This document shows positions 1 through 8,356 of a stretch of 64,000 nucleotides of DNA, piece after piece (within the stretch, counting starts at the first letter, position 1; each line of letters starts with the position of its first letter). The translations under genes and the position numbers were made by a program. This stretch comes from Sporosarcina sp. PTS2304. Its GTDB lineage: Bacteria > Bacillota > Bacilli > Bacillales_A > Planococcaceae. A model generated the notes under the pieces. That model searched no databases. It was not told the DNA's origin and saw only the letters and a list, made by a program, of their open reading frames with translations. The DNA lies in the NCBI RefSeq assembly GCF_003351785.1, contig NZ_CP031230.1:1178001-1242000 (forward strand). Reading direction: 5' to 3'.

Positions 1-93
1 CTAACTTTTTCATCGATACACCTTCCTATACTACACATTATGCAGTAGTCCCTTTCAAAATAGTAGTGGATACTTCTAAAGAAACTATGAACG

Positions 94-129
94 AAAAAAA
101 CACCTTGTCCTATATTGATGGACAAAGTG
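94..129 (-). terminator. Rho-independent terminator of the DUF5050 gene
   Basis: On the minus strand a stem CACTTTGTCC/GGACAAGGTG (one G-T pair) is followed by seven T. It lies 37 bp after the stop at 166. Positions 1-93 show nothing I can support. Confidence 0.75.
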
Positions 130-165
130 CTTATCATAAAATTTTCAATCAACACATTCTACTAC

Positions 166-1152
166 TTATTGCTTTTGCAAAATTCTACGCAGATAAAATG
201 TCTCTTTTGGTACATTTTGAACTTCAAAATAGAAGCTTCCATTATGATACTCTGCACGTAGTTTACTGCCGGTCAAATCACCTACTTTTATTCTGTTCTT
301 TCCATCTAGTGTCATGCGATACAGACTTTGTGTATAACTTCCGCTGTAATTTTCAACGTAGTAGACATACTTCGATCCCACAAATACATCAGATGTATCA
401 GCAGAAGATACTCGTTTTACATGATTTCCGCTGTAATCCATACGATACAAATTCCGTCCTACCGTACTCGCATCATGCACAATGACAGAATAAATATATC
501 CGTCGCGGACAATCAATGAATCTATACTATAAATTTCATTGAAAATCGACACTATATTTTTCGGTTGACTGATTTTTATTCTCTCCACCCCCATCGTATA
601 ATTATAAGGTTGAGATGTCGGCTTCACAGGAAGCAAGTAGGCGTTGTACAGCCAGCCGTTATGAATCGTAAATTCTTGAATCGTACCTTTCGACGTGTAT
701 AGATGCTTATTTCCGGTTCCATTAATATTGATTTCATAAAAATTTTGTCCTGTGTGATAATATATCCGATCACCTTCTAGTAAAAAATTACTGCTGGCCA
801 CTTCGGGATATTCTCTAACAAGTGTCCCGTCAAATGAAAAACGCTGTAAAATCCCTTTTGTTTCGTTAAACGTCACGAGTGTATTTTTGTACAACATTAT
901 ATTCATGAACTGCCCTTGTTTGATCAATCGGAACTTCTGCATATCATTACTTACTTTATATAATCCGTATGTTAGCTTCTCCAAATGACCGTTGTTGACA
1001 TAGTAATTACTACCATCTTTCTTAGCGAATCTATTGACGAAGTGATGATCACTTTTTAGATCATCTAAGGGAACAGCTTGGGCTTGCAAAACAGGGGGGG
1101 AAAGCAAACTGAGAGACAATAAAGCGACTACTAATCGCATCAAGTATTTCAT
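166..1152 (-). CDS. Secreted DUF5050-type beta-propeller protein
   Basis: A 328-residue protein with a cleavable signal peptide (about residues 1-26, ending AQA). The rest is a series of short blades with alternating aromatic strands such as DGYIYSV, SKYVYYVE and NGSFYFEV, as in DUF5050 / prolow-density-receptor-like propeller proteins of Bacillales. The start at 1152 was chosen over an upstream in-frame ATG at 1206 because GGAGGGAGA lies just before it and the signal peptide begins there. The function is unknown; it is probably exported and may bind ligands or cell-wall material. It is divergent from cwlJ and has its own terminator, so it is likely monocistronic. Confidence 0.7.
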   Translation of the reverse strand: MKYLMRLVVALLSLSLLSPPVLQAQAVPLDDLKSDHHFVNRFAKKDGSNYYVNNGHLEKLTYGLYKVSNDMQKFRLIKQGQFMNIMLYKNTLVTFNETKGILQRFSFDGTLVREYPEVASSNFLLEGDRIYYHTGQNFYEININGTGNKHLYTSKGTIQEFTIHNGWLYNAYLLPVKPTSQPYNYTMGVERIKISQPKNIVSIFNEIYSIDSLIVRDGYIYSVIVHDASTVGRNLYRMDYSGNHVKRVSSADTSDVFVGSKYVYYVENYSGSYTQSLYRMTLDGKNRIKVGDLTGSKLRAEYHNGSFYFEVQNVPKETFYLRRILQKQ

Positions 1153-1241
1153 GTGTATCTCCCTCCAATATTTTTGCCTATAGTATAACACTTTCTGAAT
1201 ATTCAATCTATCGTACTATATATGTATTTTTCGAGAAACGT

Positions 1242-1269
1242 ACATATTTTTGTATATTTCTCATACACT
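1242..1269 (+). promoter_or_regulatory. Candidate sigma-E promoter of cwlJ
   Basis: ACATATT (-35-like) is followed by a 13-nt spacer and CATACACT (-10-like) at 1262-1269. This fits the mother-cell sigma-E pattern, and cwlJ is a mother-cell gene in Bacillus subtilis. The same CATACACT octamer occurs before spoVB and spoIVFA in this window. The -10 ends only 16 nt before the ATG, so the leader would be short. Confidence 0.45.
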
Positions 1270-1285
1270 AGCATGAGGTGAAAAT

Positions 1286-1726
1286 ATGCCAAGAATAAAG
1301 TATAGGGATACAGATGTAGACATCATGGCTAGGATGATGCGGGCGGAAGCAGAAGGTGAAGGCAATCAGGGAATGTTGTACGTAGGTAATGTCATTGTCA
1401 ATCGCGCAGTTGCCGATTGTTTGGATTTCAATGATGTCCGAACGATCAATGACGTTCTTTTTCAAATTCAAGGAGGAAATTATTCATTTGAAGCGGTGCA
1501 AAAAGGAAATTTATTTTACCAACGTGCACGCGCATCTGAAAAAAAGCTCGCTGAACAAAATTTGAAATATTGGAGACAGCACCCTGCGAATTATGCTTTA
1601 TGGTATTTCAATCCTTACGCTCCATGCCCGCCTACTTGGTACGGTCAACCGTTTACCGGGCAATTTAAAAACCATTGTTTTTACGAACCAGCAGCAGGAA
1701 CTTGTGAAAGTGTTTATATTGGATAA
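1286..1726 (+). CDS. cwlJ: Spore cortex-lytic cell wall hydrolase CwlJ
   Basis: A 146-residue protein that is a close match in length and motifs to B. subtilis CwlJ (142 residues): MARMMRAEAEGEGNQGML near the N-terminus (catalytic Glu region of the SleB/CwlJ hydrolase fold), FYQRAR in the middle, WYFNPYAPCP and FKNHCFYEPAAGTCE at the C-terminus. CwlJ sits in the spore coat and degrades cortex peptidoglycan during Ca-dipicolinate-triggered germination. It lacks a signal peptide, as expected for a coat-assembled enzyme made in the mother cell. The RBS is GAGGTG at 1275. gerQ, its usual partner in Bacillus, is not adjacent here. Confidence in the family is high. Confidence 0.9.
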   Translation: MPRIKYRDTDVDIMARMMRAEAEGEGNQGMLYVGNVIVNRAVADCLDFNDVRTINDVLFQIQGGNYSFEAVQKGNLFYQRARASEKKLAEQNLKYWRQHPANYALWYFNPYAPCPPTWYGQPFTGQFKNHCFYEPAAGTCESVYIG

Positions 1727-1737
1727 ATCATGTAAAG

Positions 1738-1779
1738 AGCCATGCCTTGTATAACTCTAATCTACAAGGTATAGCTTTG
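1738..1779 (+). terminator. Probable terminator of cwlJ
   Basis: An imperfect inverted repeat with the core CCTTGTA/TACAAGG starts 11 bp after the cwlJ stop. The T-run after it is short. Nothing else was recognised in 1780-1967. Confidence 0.45.
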
Positions 1780-1980
1780 ATACAGTGATCCGAAATGAAT
1801 GTATCGCATCGAATTCGGATAATTGTACGTAAGTTTTTTAGCTAGCTGAAAAGTGATCCCATTTCTACCCATAATCGAATGAAATGGTTTACGCTCCATT
1901 ATTACTTCACCATTTATTGACTTCTCTTCTAAGAACTATTAAAATAATAATGTATTCTGAATATTCTGGAGGTGGAATTG

Positions 1981-2769
1981 ATGAAAATTACCCGGCTCGG
2001 TCATGCGATGTATTTACTTACTAGCCAATCGACTAAGAACTATTTGATTGATCCTTTCTTTGATTTAAATCCAGGATGTCCGCCCCAATTCAACACGCAA
2101 GAATTTTTCCATACTGTCGATGCAGTTTTTTTAACACATGGTCATTTTGATCATACGAGCGGGCTACAAAAAATGATGGAAGCGAATCCGCAACTTTTAA
2201 TCGTAGCGCCTTATGAACTCGCAATGATTTTACTGCAAAAAGGTTATCAAAACATTTTTCCACTCAACTTAGGCGGCTCGATTGAATTAGATGATGTCCA
2301 GGCCACGATGGTTCCCGCAAAACATAGTTCTTCTTATGGCGAAACAGAAGGTCCTCCTATTTATGCTGGCGAAGCAGCTGGCTACGTTTTCGAATTCACC
2401 GATGGACTGACATTGTACCATTCAGGTGATACCGCACTTAGCTATGATATTCAACTCATTCAGGAATTGTATAAACCGACTGTCGCGATTTTGTCTGCAT
2501 CTGGACAATTTACGATGGGACCGCGAGAAGCTGCCTACGCTGTCCGCAACTTTTTAGAAGTGGATTTTGTTATTCCCAGTCACACATTCCCTTCTAAAAA
2601 AACAGCTGCTTCTGCTGAAATATATGAACAATTACTCGGTGCTTTCCCGGTTGTGAAGCATATGGTGGATAAAGATCAGGAATTGGAAGAATTGCTGAAT
2701 GATTACGATCGTACTAAAGTAGTCGTATTAGGATATGGCGAGTCGCATGAGTTTCATTTGAAATCATAG
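1981..2769 (+). CDS. UPF0173-type metal-dependent hydrolase (metallo-beta-lactamase fold)
   Basis: A 262-residue soluble protein. The signature THGHFDHTSG at about residues 54-63 is the HxHxDH zinc-binding motif of the metallo-beta-lactamase superfamily. Further metal-ligand regions are VPAKHSSS, YHSGDTAL and the late VIPSHTF. The length and motif order match the UPF0173 group (YtkL-like), whose substrate is not established. The start is ATG 1981, with GGAGGTG at 1968-1974; a GTG nine bases upstream lies inside that RBS. It is a single gene closed by a strong terminator. Confidence 0.8.
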   Translation: MKITRLGHAMYLLTSQSTKNYLIDPFFDLNPGCPPQFNTQEFFHTVDAVFLTHGHFDHTSGLQKMMEANPQLLIVAPYELAMILLQKGYQNIFPLNLGGSIELDDVQATMVPAKHSSSYGETEGPPIYAGEAAGYVFEFTDGLTLYHSGDTALSYDIQLIQELYKPTVAILSASGQFTMGPREAAYAVRNFLEVDFVIPSHTFPSKKTAASAEIYEQLLGAFPVVKHMVDKDQELEELLNDYDRTKVVVLGYGESHEFHLKS

Positions 2770-2770
2770 A

Positions 2771-2815
2771 AAAAGGGATCGATGCACTCTTTATCGAGTG
2801 CGACGATCCCTTTTT
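2771..2815 (+). terminator. Strong terminator after the UPF0173 gene
   Basis: A long stem GGGATCG...CACTC/GAGTG...CGATCCC is followed by TTTTT. A-runs on the other side mean it could also act on the minus strand. Confidence 0.85.
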
Positions 2816-2917
2816 ACTTTTACTATCTTTGTACGATGCGATACAATGGCGAACGATTTTTCGAAATATTTTGTACTTCAAAGTAAAAGACTCTATTATA
2901 ATACTCCACTCTTAATA

Positions 2918-3187
2918 TTATTTTTCTGATCTTTCTCTATCTTCATCGCACACTTCACGTCGCACAATCGTCTTACTCCCCGAATACAATCCACTCGCCG
3001 ACAGTCCCATAATGATTCCACTCAGCACACCCGTTTTCCAGTCTTGTGGAAACAAATAAAAGATCCCGCCGCACACTCCAAGTAAAAGTGCGAAAATCGG
3101 CAGTAGCTTTTTTGGTAATCCATATACCTTCATGACCTCTATTAAACCGATAATGACAGGAATCAGTACAATATCTGTAATTTCCAA
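2918..3187 (-). CDS. Small holin-like membrane protein
   Basis: An 89-residue protein with an N-terminal hydrophobic segment (residues 5-21), a second one (about 28-46), a third (53-70) and a charged C-terminal tail rich in Arg, Asp and Glu. The layout, and the GLSASGLYSGSKT stretch after the last segment, resemble small phage-type holins found as single chromosomal genes in Bacillales. It starts with TTG at 3187, preceded by AGGAGG with a 7-nt spacer. No endolysin or other phage gene is nearby, so a lytic phage role is unlikely and the function is unknown. It is divergent from the DUF1646 gene. Confidence 0.6.
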   Translation of the reverse strand: MEITDIVLIPVIIGLIEVMKVYGLPKKLLPIFALLLGVCGGIFYLFPQDWKTGVLSGIIMGLSASGLYSGSKTIVRREVCDEDRERSEK

Positions 3188-3286
3188 TGCGTGTCCTCCT
3201 TCCTATCTATTCTATTCACACTCTATGCAAGATGTATCCACGCTTTGCATAGAGTGAAGAAGAAACATTCAGGAAAGGAGATTTCT

Positions 3287-4303
3287 ATGGTCATTGGATT
3301 ACTTATTATTTTAGGTTTTGTATTATTTTTGCCCTTTACTGTTCCACGCATTGAACGTAATTTAGAAGTGTTCCTTTTGGTGATGGGTTGTGCTGCGGCA
3401 ACTAGCAGCGGGGTGTTAAGCAAGGACTTATGGATGCAGGCTATACGTGATCCGCTACATATTACGCTGGCGGTCATTTTTGCAGGAATACTCTTTCGTT
3501 GGATACGTAAGCCGTTTGAGAACGTGATCATATTAGGAAGCCGGATGATTCCGTTTCGTTTGTTTCTTGCGCTCATTATTATGATTCTTGGGTTAATATC
3601 CAGTGTCATTACAGCGATTATAGCTGCTTTAGTTCTCGTTGCCATTGCCTCGGTGTTGCAGATGGATCGCCAATCTGAAATCCGTTTTGTGATTTTAGCT
3701 TGTTATTCCATTGGCTTAGGCGCTGTACTGACCCCGATTGGAGAGCCACTTTCAACTATTGCGACGAATAAACTGAATGAAGATTTTTATTATTTGATGA
3801 ATTTATTAGGAACCGATATCGTGGCGGGTGTTTTCGTCTTCGGTTTACTAGCAATCGTATTCATCCGACCTCGCAATCAGTCGATGACTCGTCTAGCTAA
3901 GCAGACCACAGAGTCATACATAAGTATTTTCGTACGTGGAATGAAAGTGTATGTCTTCGTTCTTGCATTAACTCTTTTAGGTGCCGGTTTTGAGCCGCTC
4001 ATCCGTTTATACTTGCTTGATCTACATCCGTTGACATTGTACTGGATTAATATGATTTCTGCAGTTCTTGACAATGCAACGCTCGCAGCAGCAGAAATCA
4101 GTCCCGCAATGGATCAATCAACCATTCAGGCACTACTACTCGGTTTGCTTGTAAGTGGAGGGATGTTAATTCCAGGTAATATTCCGAATATTATCGCAGC
4201 AGGTAAATTAAACATCCGCAGTGGCGAGTGGGCACGAGTCGGGGTTCCACTCGGATTACTTGCGATGATTGTGTATTTCATAATTTTGCTTGGCAGACAA
4301 TAA
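3287..4303 (+). CDS. DUF1646 family predicted membrane transporter
   Basis: A 338-residue, very hydrophobic protein with about ten predicted membrane spans. It matches the DUF1646 family, which has been suggested to transport cations. The conserved features LTPIGEPLSTI in the middle and DNATLAAAEISP plus GGMLIPGNIPNI near the end look like the paired re-entrant loops of ion-transporter-superfamily proteins. The start at 3287 was chosen because AGGAAAGGAG precedes it; the 32 residues upstream in the same frame lack membrane character and overlap the divergent promoter region. The substrate is unknown. Confidence 0.7.
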   Translation: MVIGLLIILGFVLFLPFTVPRIERNLEVFLLVMGCAAATSSGVLSKDLWMQAIRDPLHITLAVIFAGILFRWIRKPFENVIILGSRMIPFRLFLALIIMILGLISSVITAIIAALVLVAIASVLQMDRQSEIRFVILACYSIGLGAVLTPIGEPLSTIATNKLNEDFYYLMNLLGTDIVAGVFVFGLLAIVFIRPRNQSMTRLAKQTTESYISIFVRGMKVYVFVLALTLLGAGFEPLIRLYLLDLHPLTLYWINMISAVLDNATLAAAEISPAMDQSTIQALLLGLLVSGGMLIPGNIPNIIAAGKLNIRSGEWARVGVPLGLLAMIVYFIILLGRQ

Positions 4304-4377
4304 AATGATTGATTTCCCTAAAAAAAGGCCATCACAGCAAATCAGATGTTACTGACTTTCCGGACAGCCCTCTCCAT

Positions 4378-4806
4378 TCATTTCTCTTTAATCCATGCTC
4401 GATATTTCGAGTCTCCTATTTCCACTAGCTTCGTATTTGGATTCGAAGCGCTATTTCTTCGTACATACCCCGCTTCAAAAGTAGCTGTCTCTGTCATTTC
4501 GTCAACAGTTTCCGCTGAAGGTACACCGAGTCCAATGGCATCTGTCACTACCCATGAATCGTCGGTATTTTCGACATTGGCCACAAAATATTCTTCTTTA
4601 TCATCAAACAATCCTTTGTATACAGTAATTACACGGTCTTTGTTTACTTCTTGTATTTTATACACTTTTACTACTTCCGCATATCCTTCTTCTACATGAA
4701 GTAGTTCCAAAGCTTCTTCTGGTGTATTGGCTACCGTATTTTTATTTGCCGTGCAACCTGCCAACACAGCGGCTACTACTATAAATAAGAATAGTTTCTT
4801 GTACAT
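4378..4806 (-). CDS. Small predicted lipoprotein
   Basis: A 142-residue protein with a type II signal peptide: a Lys-rich start, a hydrophobic core and the lipobox LAGC at residues 15-18, so Cys18 would be lipidated and the protein anchored outside the membrane. The mature part (about 125 residues) is acidic-basic mixed with beta-rich stretches such as RVITVYKGLF and SWVVTDAIG. I recognise no catalytic motif or family. The RBS GAGGTGA precedes the ATG. Confidence 0.65.
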   Translation of the reverse strand: MYKKLFLFIVVAAVLAGCTANKNTVANTPEEALELLHVEEGYAEVVKVYKIQEVNKDRVITVYKGLFDDKEEYFVANVENTDDSWVVTDAIGLGVPSAETVDEMTETATFEAGYVRRNSASNPNTKLVEIGDSKYRAWIKEK

Positions 4807-4879
4807 GAGACATTCACCTCAACGTATAGATTTCCAACGTTATGTAGATCATTTGACACCCCGTTGGATTGTACTGCTC

Positions 4880-5059
4880 TTACTTATCATTCAATTTTTC
4901 AGCAATTGATTGAAGTATTTCATTTTTTCGCTCTTGTATTTTAATGTATTTAATCAAAAACCAGACGATGAACAAGACAGGAAGTATATAAATGAGAAGA
5001 CCGATTATACTGAAAAATGAAAAGAACATATTGCCAGCAACAGGCGTGATTTCGTGCAT
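4880..5059 (-). CDS. 59-residue single-span membrane peptide
   Basis: A small gene read on the minus strand: about 10 polar residues, a long hydrophobic stretch (about residues 11-37 with FFSFFSIIGLLIYILPVLF), then a basic/acidic amphipathic tail (KYIKIQERKNEILQSIAEKL). Upstream is AAAGGATG about 9 nt before the ATG. It lies between the lipoprotein gene and the GNAT gene, all on the same strand. The shape resembles small Bacillales membrane peptides of unknown function. Confidence 0.6.
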   Translation of the reverse strand: MHEITPVAGNMFFSFFSIIGLLIYILPVLFIVWFLIKYIKIQERKNEILQSIAEKLNDK

Positions 5060-5098
5060 AGTATCTTCATCCTTTCTTTACAAATCCGTAAACCTACT

Positions 5099-5572
5099 CT
5101 ATTCATCCAATGACTTTTTCATGGAAACTACCGCTACACTTGTACCGTCTGATCTATGTAAGATTTCTTTGTCGTACACATGATAGCCAATCGATTCGTA
5201 CAGTGAAATGTTTTTCTCCACATCTGCGCGGACTTTACATAATAGAGTAGACGTATTTCGTTGTTTTGCATAGTCTTCTAAATGGCGTAACATTTGTTTG
5301 GCGATTCCTTGCCGTTGTCTTTTCGGAATAACAGAAAAACGAGAAAAGTACATGCCTTGTTCTTGCTGCCGGAAACGAATCATCGTCACAGGTTCGCCCT
5401 CAATATACCCTATAAGCGCTTCTTCCCCTTCTTGCATGGCCTTTTCTACACTTTGAACCGTTTCCTGCAGTGCGCTAGTCGGTGGGGTAGCGTCTTTAAA
5501 TTCCTGGAACGCTTGAATCATTACATCATGAATAATAGGTGCGTCTTTCATTTCAGCTACTACAATTTTCAT
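5099..5572 (-). CDS. GNAT family N-acetyltransferase
   Basis: A 157-residue protein with the GNAT fold. The acetyl-CoA pyrophosphate-binding segment is RFSVIPKRQRQGIAKQML (Q/RxxGxG/A type), followed by the usual YESIGYHVYDKE region near the C-terminus. It would transfer an acetyl group from acetyl-CoA to an unknown amine. The start at 5572 (MKIVVAEM) is preferred over the ATG at 5584 because TGAGGA lies just before it. The gene begins 13 bp after the stop of the membrane peptidase gene and is probably co-transcribed with it. Confidence 0.8.
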   Translation of the reverse strand: MKIVVAEMKDAPIIHDVMIQAFQEFKDATPPTSALQETVQSVEKAMQEGEEALIGYIEGEPVTMIRFRQQEQGMYFSRFSVIPKRQRQGIAKQMLRHLEDYAKQRNTSTLLCKVRADVEKNISLYESIGYHVYDKEILHRSDGTSVAVVSMKKSLDE

Positions 5573-5585
5573 AACAGTCCTCATT

Positions 5586-7106
5586 TCAATTAGTGTATTT
5601 CTCTTTCACATTTTTAATAATTGTCGGATATAGTTCTAACTGTTCACTATTCGCTAGAACTTCATAAGCTTCCACAAGTTTTCCTTGGCGCAGTAATAGA
5701 TCATACGCTGTCACTTCGTCTAGCCACTGCGTATAAAATGCTAATTCATCTCGCCCCGCAAGTTGCAGTGCAGTATTCGCTTGTTTTACCGCTTCCTCTG
5801 AATCGATTACTGTTAAGAGATAAGACAAACTAATAAAGTTCACTGGGTTCTTCCGTTCAACCTTTACTAATTTTCGTCTCACTTCCACTGCCTCATCAAA
5901 ACGACTCTCTTCTTCGAGCATCAGCGCATACTGATGTAACAGCATACGATGTCGAGGCAGTTGCTGTATGAGCTTCTCATAGGCTTGTCCCGCTGCTCCA
6001 TACTCCTTTTCACTATACCAACGTCTCCAAATATCATCAATTTCTTTTTCTATTTCTTCACTGTAGCTCAGTAATTCCTCAACTGCTATACCCGTAATTT
6101 TATAAAAAGCTGTATCAAATGATCCACCTGCCTGTTGCTCCGTTAAAATTGCAGAAAAGATTTGATCGCTTTCGCTAGTAGCCGCGATAAACTCCATCGC
6201 ATAGGCAGCAAGTGCATACGGATCGATTCCCGGACTCGTATGATTCCATTGCCAAGTAGTACTCAGATCATGTAACGTAAGCTTCGCATCAGGACTGGCA
6301 GCGGCCCGTGAATAACCCGTAATCTCGCTACTTATATATTCACTTAACCCTTCCTGATACCATATCGGTGTTTCTTGTCGTTCCAATGTCCGTTCCATCG
6401 CAAATAAATCAAATAGATAATGACCATACTCATGACTGAATACATTTTTCATAAAATACTCTTGCCCGTTTCCATCTGCCCGTTCCTGATAAAGCACCGC
6501 TGTTTTCTTTGAATTAAGATAAGAACCGTATTCATTGGGGCCCGCCAGCGTAAGCAATTTTCTATACTCTGCTATACTCGGCAACACAATGACTTCGAGC
6601 TTCTCCGCTTTCGGAAGGCTCTCGCCGAATATTTGCTGCTCCAACAGATGGAGCTCATCCATACTTGCGATAATATTTTCCACTTCATCTTTCGCTTTTG
6701 GCGTGTATTTGAAGATAATATGCCCATGCTCTATAACCGGATAGCCATTCGTCAATGTTTCTACATCTTTTACGTTAAAACCGCCCCGCATCGTAACTAA
6801 AGTAAATTTTTCCTTCGCGCTATAGTCACCTATTTCATTAATAATAATAAAATTCATCCCGCTTATGAGCAGCAACAACATCACTGCCAGCAAGACGTTA
6901 ACACATATAAAAGCTGTTTTCAGACGATTACGACCGGAAAAAAATTGAATAATCGTACGGATGAATAAAACAATCGCAATCAGAATACCAGTGAGTAGCC
7001 AGAAAACACTTACAAGTTTTCCAGAATACAAAAAAATCACAATGAATATACTGGCGATTACGAGTACGCTTAGTAAAGTGAAGACGCTATATTTGATCAA
7101 GCGCAT
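5586..7106 (-). CDS. Membrane-anchored zinc peptidase, MA (gluzincin) type, with a TPR-like C-terminus
   Basis: A 506-residue protein. Three N-terminal hydrophobic segments (about residues 7-29, 34-54 and 66-86) anchor it, with the catalytic part outside. The zincin motif HEYGH at about residues 226-230 is followed by a downstream Glu region (WYQEGLSEYISSE) that supplies the third ligand, as in the collagenase-like peptidase MA superfamily. From about residue 340, repeated helical pairs (YEKLIQQLPRHRMLLHQYALML..., RKLVKVERKNPVNFISLSYLL) look like TPR repeats. The substrate is unknown. It is the first gene of a likely operon with the GNAT gene. Confidence 0.7.
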   Translation of the reverse strand: MRLIKYSVFTLLSVLVIASIFIVIFLYSGKLVSVFWLLTGILIAIVLFIRTIIQFFSGRNRLKTAFICVNVLLAVMLLLLISGMNFIIINEIGDYSAKEKFTLVTMRGGFNVKDVETLTNGYPVIEHGHIIFKYTPKAKDEVENIIASMDELHLLEQQIFGESLPKAEKLEVIVLPSIAEYRKLLTLAGPNEYGSYLNSKKTAVLYQERADGNGQEYFMKNVFSHEYGHYLFDLFAMERTLERQETPIWYQEGLSEYISSEITGYSRAAASPDAKLTLHDLSTTWQWNHTSPGIDPYALAAYAMEFIAATSESDQIFSAILTEQQAGGSFDTAFYKITGIAVEELLSYSEEIEKEIDDIWRRWYSEKEYGAAGQAYEKLIQQLPRHRMLLHQYALMLEEESRFDEAVEVRRKLVKVERKNPVNFISLSYLLTVIDSEEAVKQANTALQLAGRDELAFYTQWLDEVTAYDLLLRQGKLVEAYEVLANSEQLELYPTIIKNVKEKYTN

Positions 7107-7229
7107 GAAATTGCCTACTCTCTAGTCATTTCTACTTCCCTCACGCAATGTCACTACTATGATTCCCGTTGAACTGTTCAAGAATTCTTGAGAGAAGCTA
7201 CACCGCGCTAAAGAACAAATTTTTCTTTC

Positions 7230-7260
7230 ATTATAGCATATGGCGGCACTTTTTCCGAAA
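7230..7260 (-). promoter_or_regulatory. Extended -10 promoter upstream of the membrane peptidase
   Basis: The minus strand carries TGCTATAAT, an extended -10, at 7238-7230. The -35 is poor (TTCGGA-like, 19-nt spacing). It is about 120 bp from the peptidase start at 7106. Confidence 0.45.
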
Positions 7261-7267
7261 ATGGTTA

Positions 7268-7296
7268 CAGAAAAACACTGCTCAAAAGCAGTGTTT
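7268..7296 (-). terminator. Terminator of the proline dehydrogenase gene
   Basis: A stem AAACACTGCT/AGCAGTGTTT with a 4-nt loop (7273-7296) is followed on the minus strand by more T. It begins 10 bp after the stop at 7306. Confidence 0.8.
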
Positions 7297-7305
7297 GCCT
7301 ATTCA

Positions 7306-8277
7306 TTATTTTCGCTTTGTTAAGCGTCCAAGCACAAATGCACCGGCTACTAATCCGATCATCGTATTCGTCTTCTTCGTAAATACTTGTTTCAGCATCA
7401 AATTAATATTTTGCGGACGCTCAGCCAATCTCCGCATAAAGTACCCATACCAATCTGCACCAAACGGGACATATACACAGAAGCGATAGCCTTCTTTTGC
7501 AAGCTGTAATTGTAAATCTTTTCGAAAGCCGTAAAGCATTTGAAATTCGAATTGATCCAGCGAGATATTATGAGCTTTGACGAAATGTTTCACATGATCA
7601 ATAATTTTATCGTCATGTGTAGCGATAGAAGTAAACGTACCATTCAATAAATGTTCCTCGATAATTTGAATATAATTCGCATCGATCGCTTGTTTATCTT
7701 GATACGCCACGTCAGGTGATTCTTTGTATGCACCCTTCACTAAACGGATACGCGTGTCATCATATTTTTTTGTATCGTCTAGCGCACGATGGAAATACGC
7801 TTGAAGCACCGTTCCGACATTTGTGTAGCCACTCTCTTTTAAATCATCCAACAAGCGCAATGTCGGTTCCAAGCGCGGATAATTTTCCATATCCATATTG
7901 ACAAAAATATTCTCTTTACTCGCTTTGTCGACAATCTCTTTCACTTGCTGCTTACAAAAGTCATAGTCGATGTCCAAACCAAGTTGGGAAGGCTTTAGAG
8001 AGATGTGCGCATCCGCTTGCTGTTCACGGATTGCGTCCACTACCGCCAGTATTTGTTCCTTCGCTTGAATCGCTTCACTTTTTTCAAACACAAATTCACC
8101 TAAGTTGTCGATCGTACAGGAAATACCTGCTTCGTTCAGTTCACGAACACTCTCCATCATTTCAGGAATATTCGTACCTGCAACGACTTGTTGAGCTCCT
8201 AATTGTAGTCCGTATTTTTTGGCAGCAGTGTTCAATAATTGATTCTCCGATAAACCGATAAAGAAATCTCGTAGCAT
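7306..8277 (-). CDS. Proline dehydrogenase (FAD-dependent)
   Basis: A 323-residue monofunctional proline dehydrogenase that oxidises L-proline to delta-1-pyrroline-5-carboxylate with FAD, passing electrons to the membrane quinone pool. The TIM-barrel motifs are present: DNLGEFVF, SLKPSQLGLD, MDMENYPRLEPTL, VLQAYFHRA, RLVKGAYKE and the C-terminal YVPFGADWYGYFMRRLAERP with the conserved YxxRR substrate-binding segment. The ATG at 8277 is used because GAGGTGG precedes it. The size fits B. subtilis PutB/FadM-type enzymes (about 300). No P5C dehydrogenase gene is adjacent, so the second step is encoded elsewhere. Confidence 0.88.
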   Translation of the reverse strand: MLRDFFIGLSENQLLNTAAKKYGLQLGAQQVVAGTNIPEMMESVRELNEAGISCTIDNLGEFVFEKSEAIQAKEQILAVVDAIREQQADAHISLKPSQLGLDIDYDFCKQQVKEIVDKASKENIFVNMDMENYPRLEPTLRLLDDLKESGYTNVGTVLQAYFHRALDDTKKYDDTRIRLVKGAYKESPDVAYQDKQAIDANYIQIIEEHLLNGTFTSIATHDDKIIDHVKHFVKAHNISLDQFEFQMLYGFRKDLQLQLAKEGYRFCVYVPFGADWYGYFMRRLAERPQNINLMLKQVFTKKTNTMIGLVAGAFVLGRLTKRK

Positions 8278-8356
8278 AAGTTTCCACCTCATTCGTTTGA
8301 TTGTATACTAAAATTATATCACTATTTCCTGTAACTTCCTATTTTTTGCTAGCTGT

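Noticed and set aside
2918..3187. Prophage remnant
   Set aside because: A single holin-like gene with no other phage gene nearby and no attachment-site repeats seen.
4319..4375. Terminator between the DUF1646 and lipoprotein genes
   Set aside because: There is an A-run (seven T on the minus strand) but the preceding stem is too imperfect to support.
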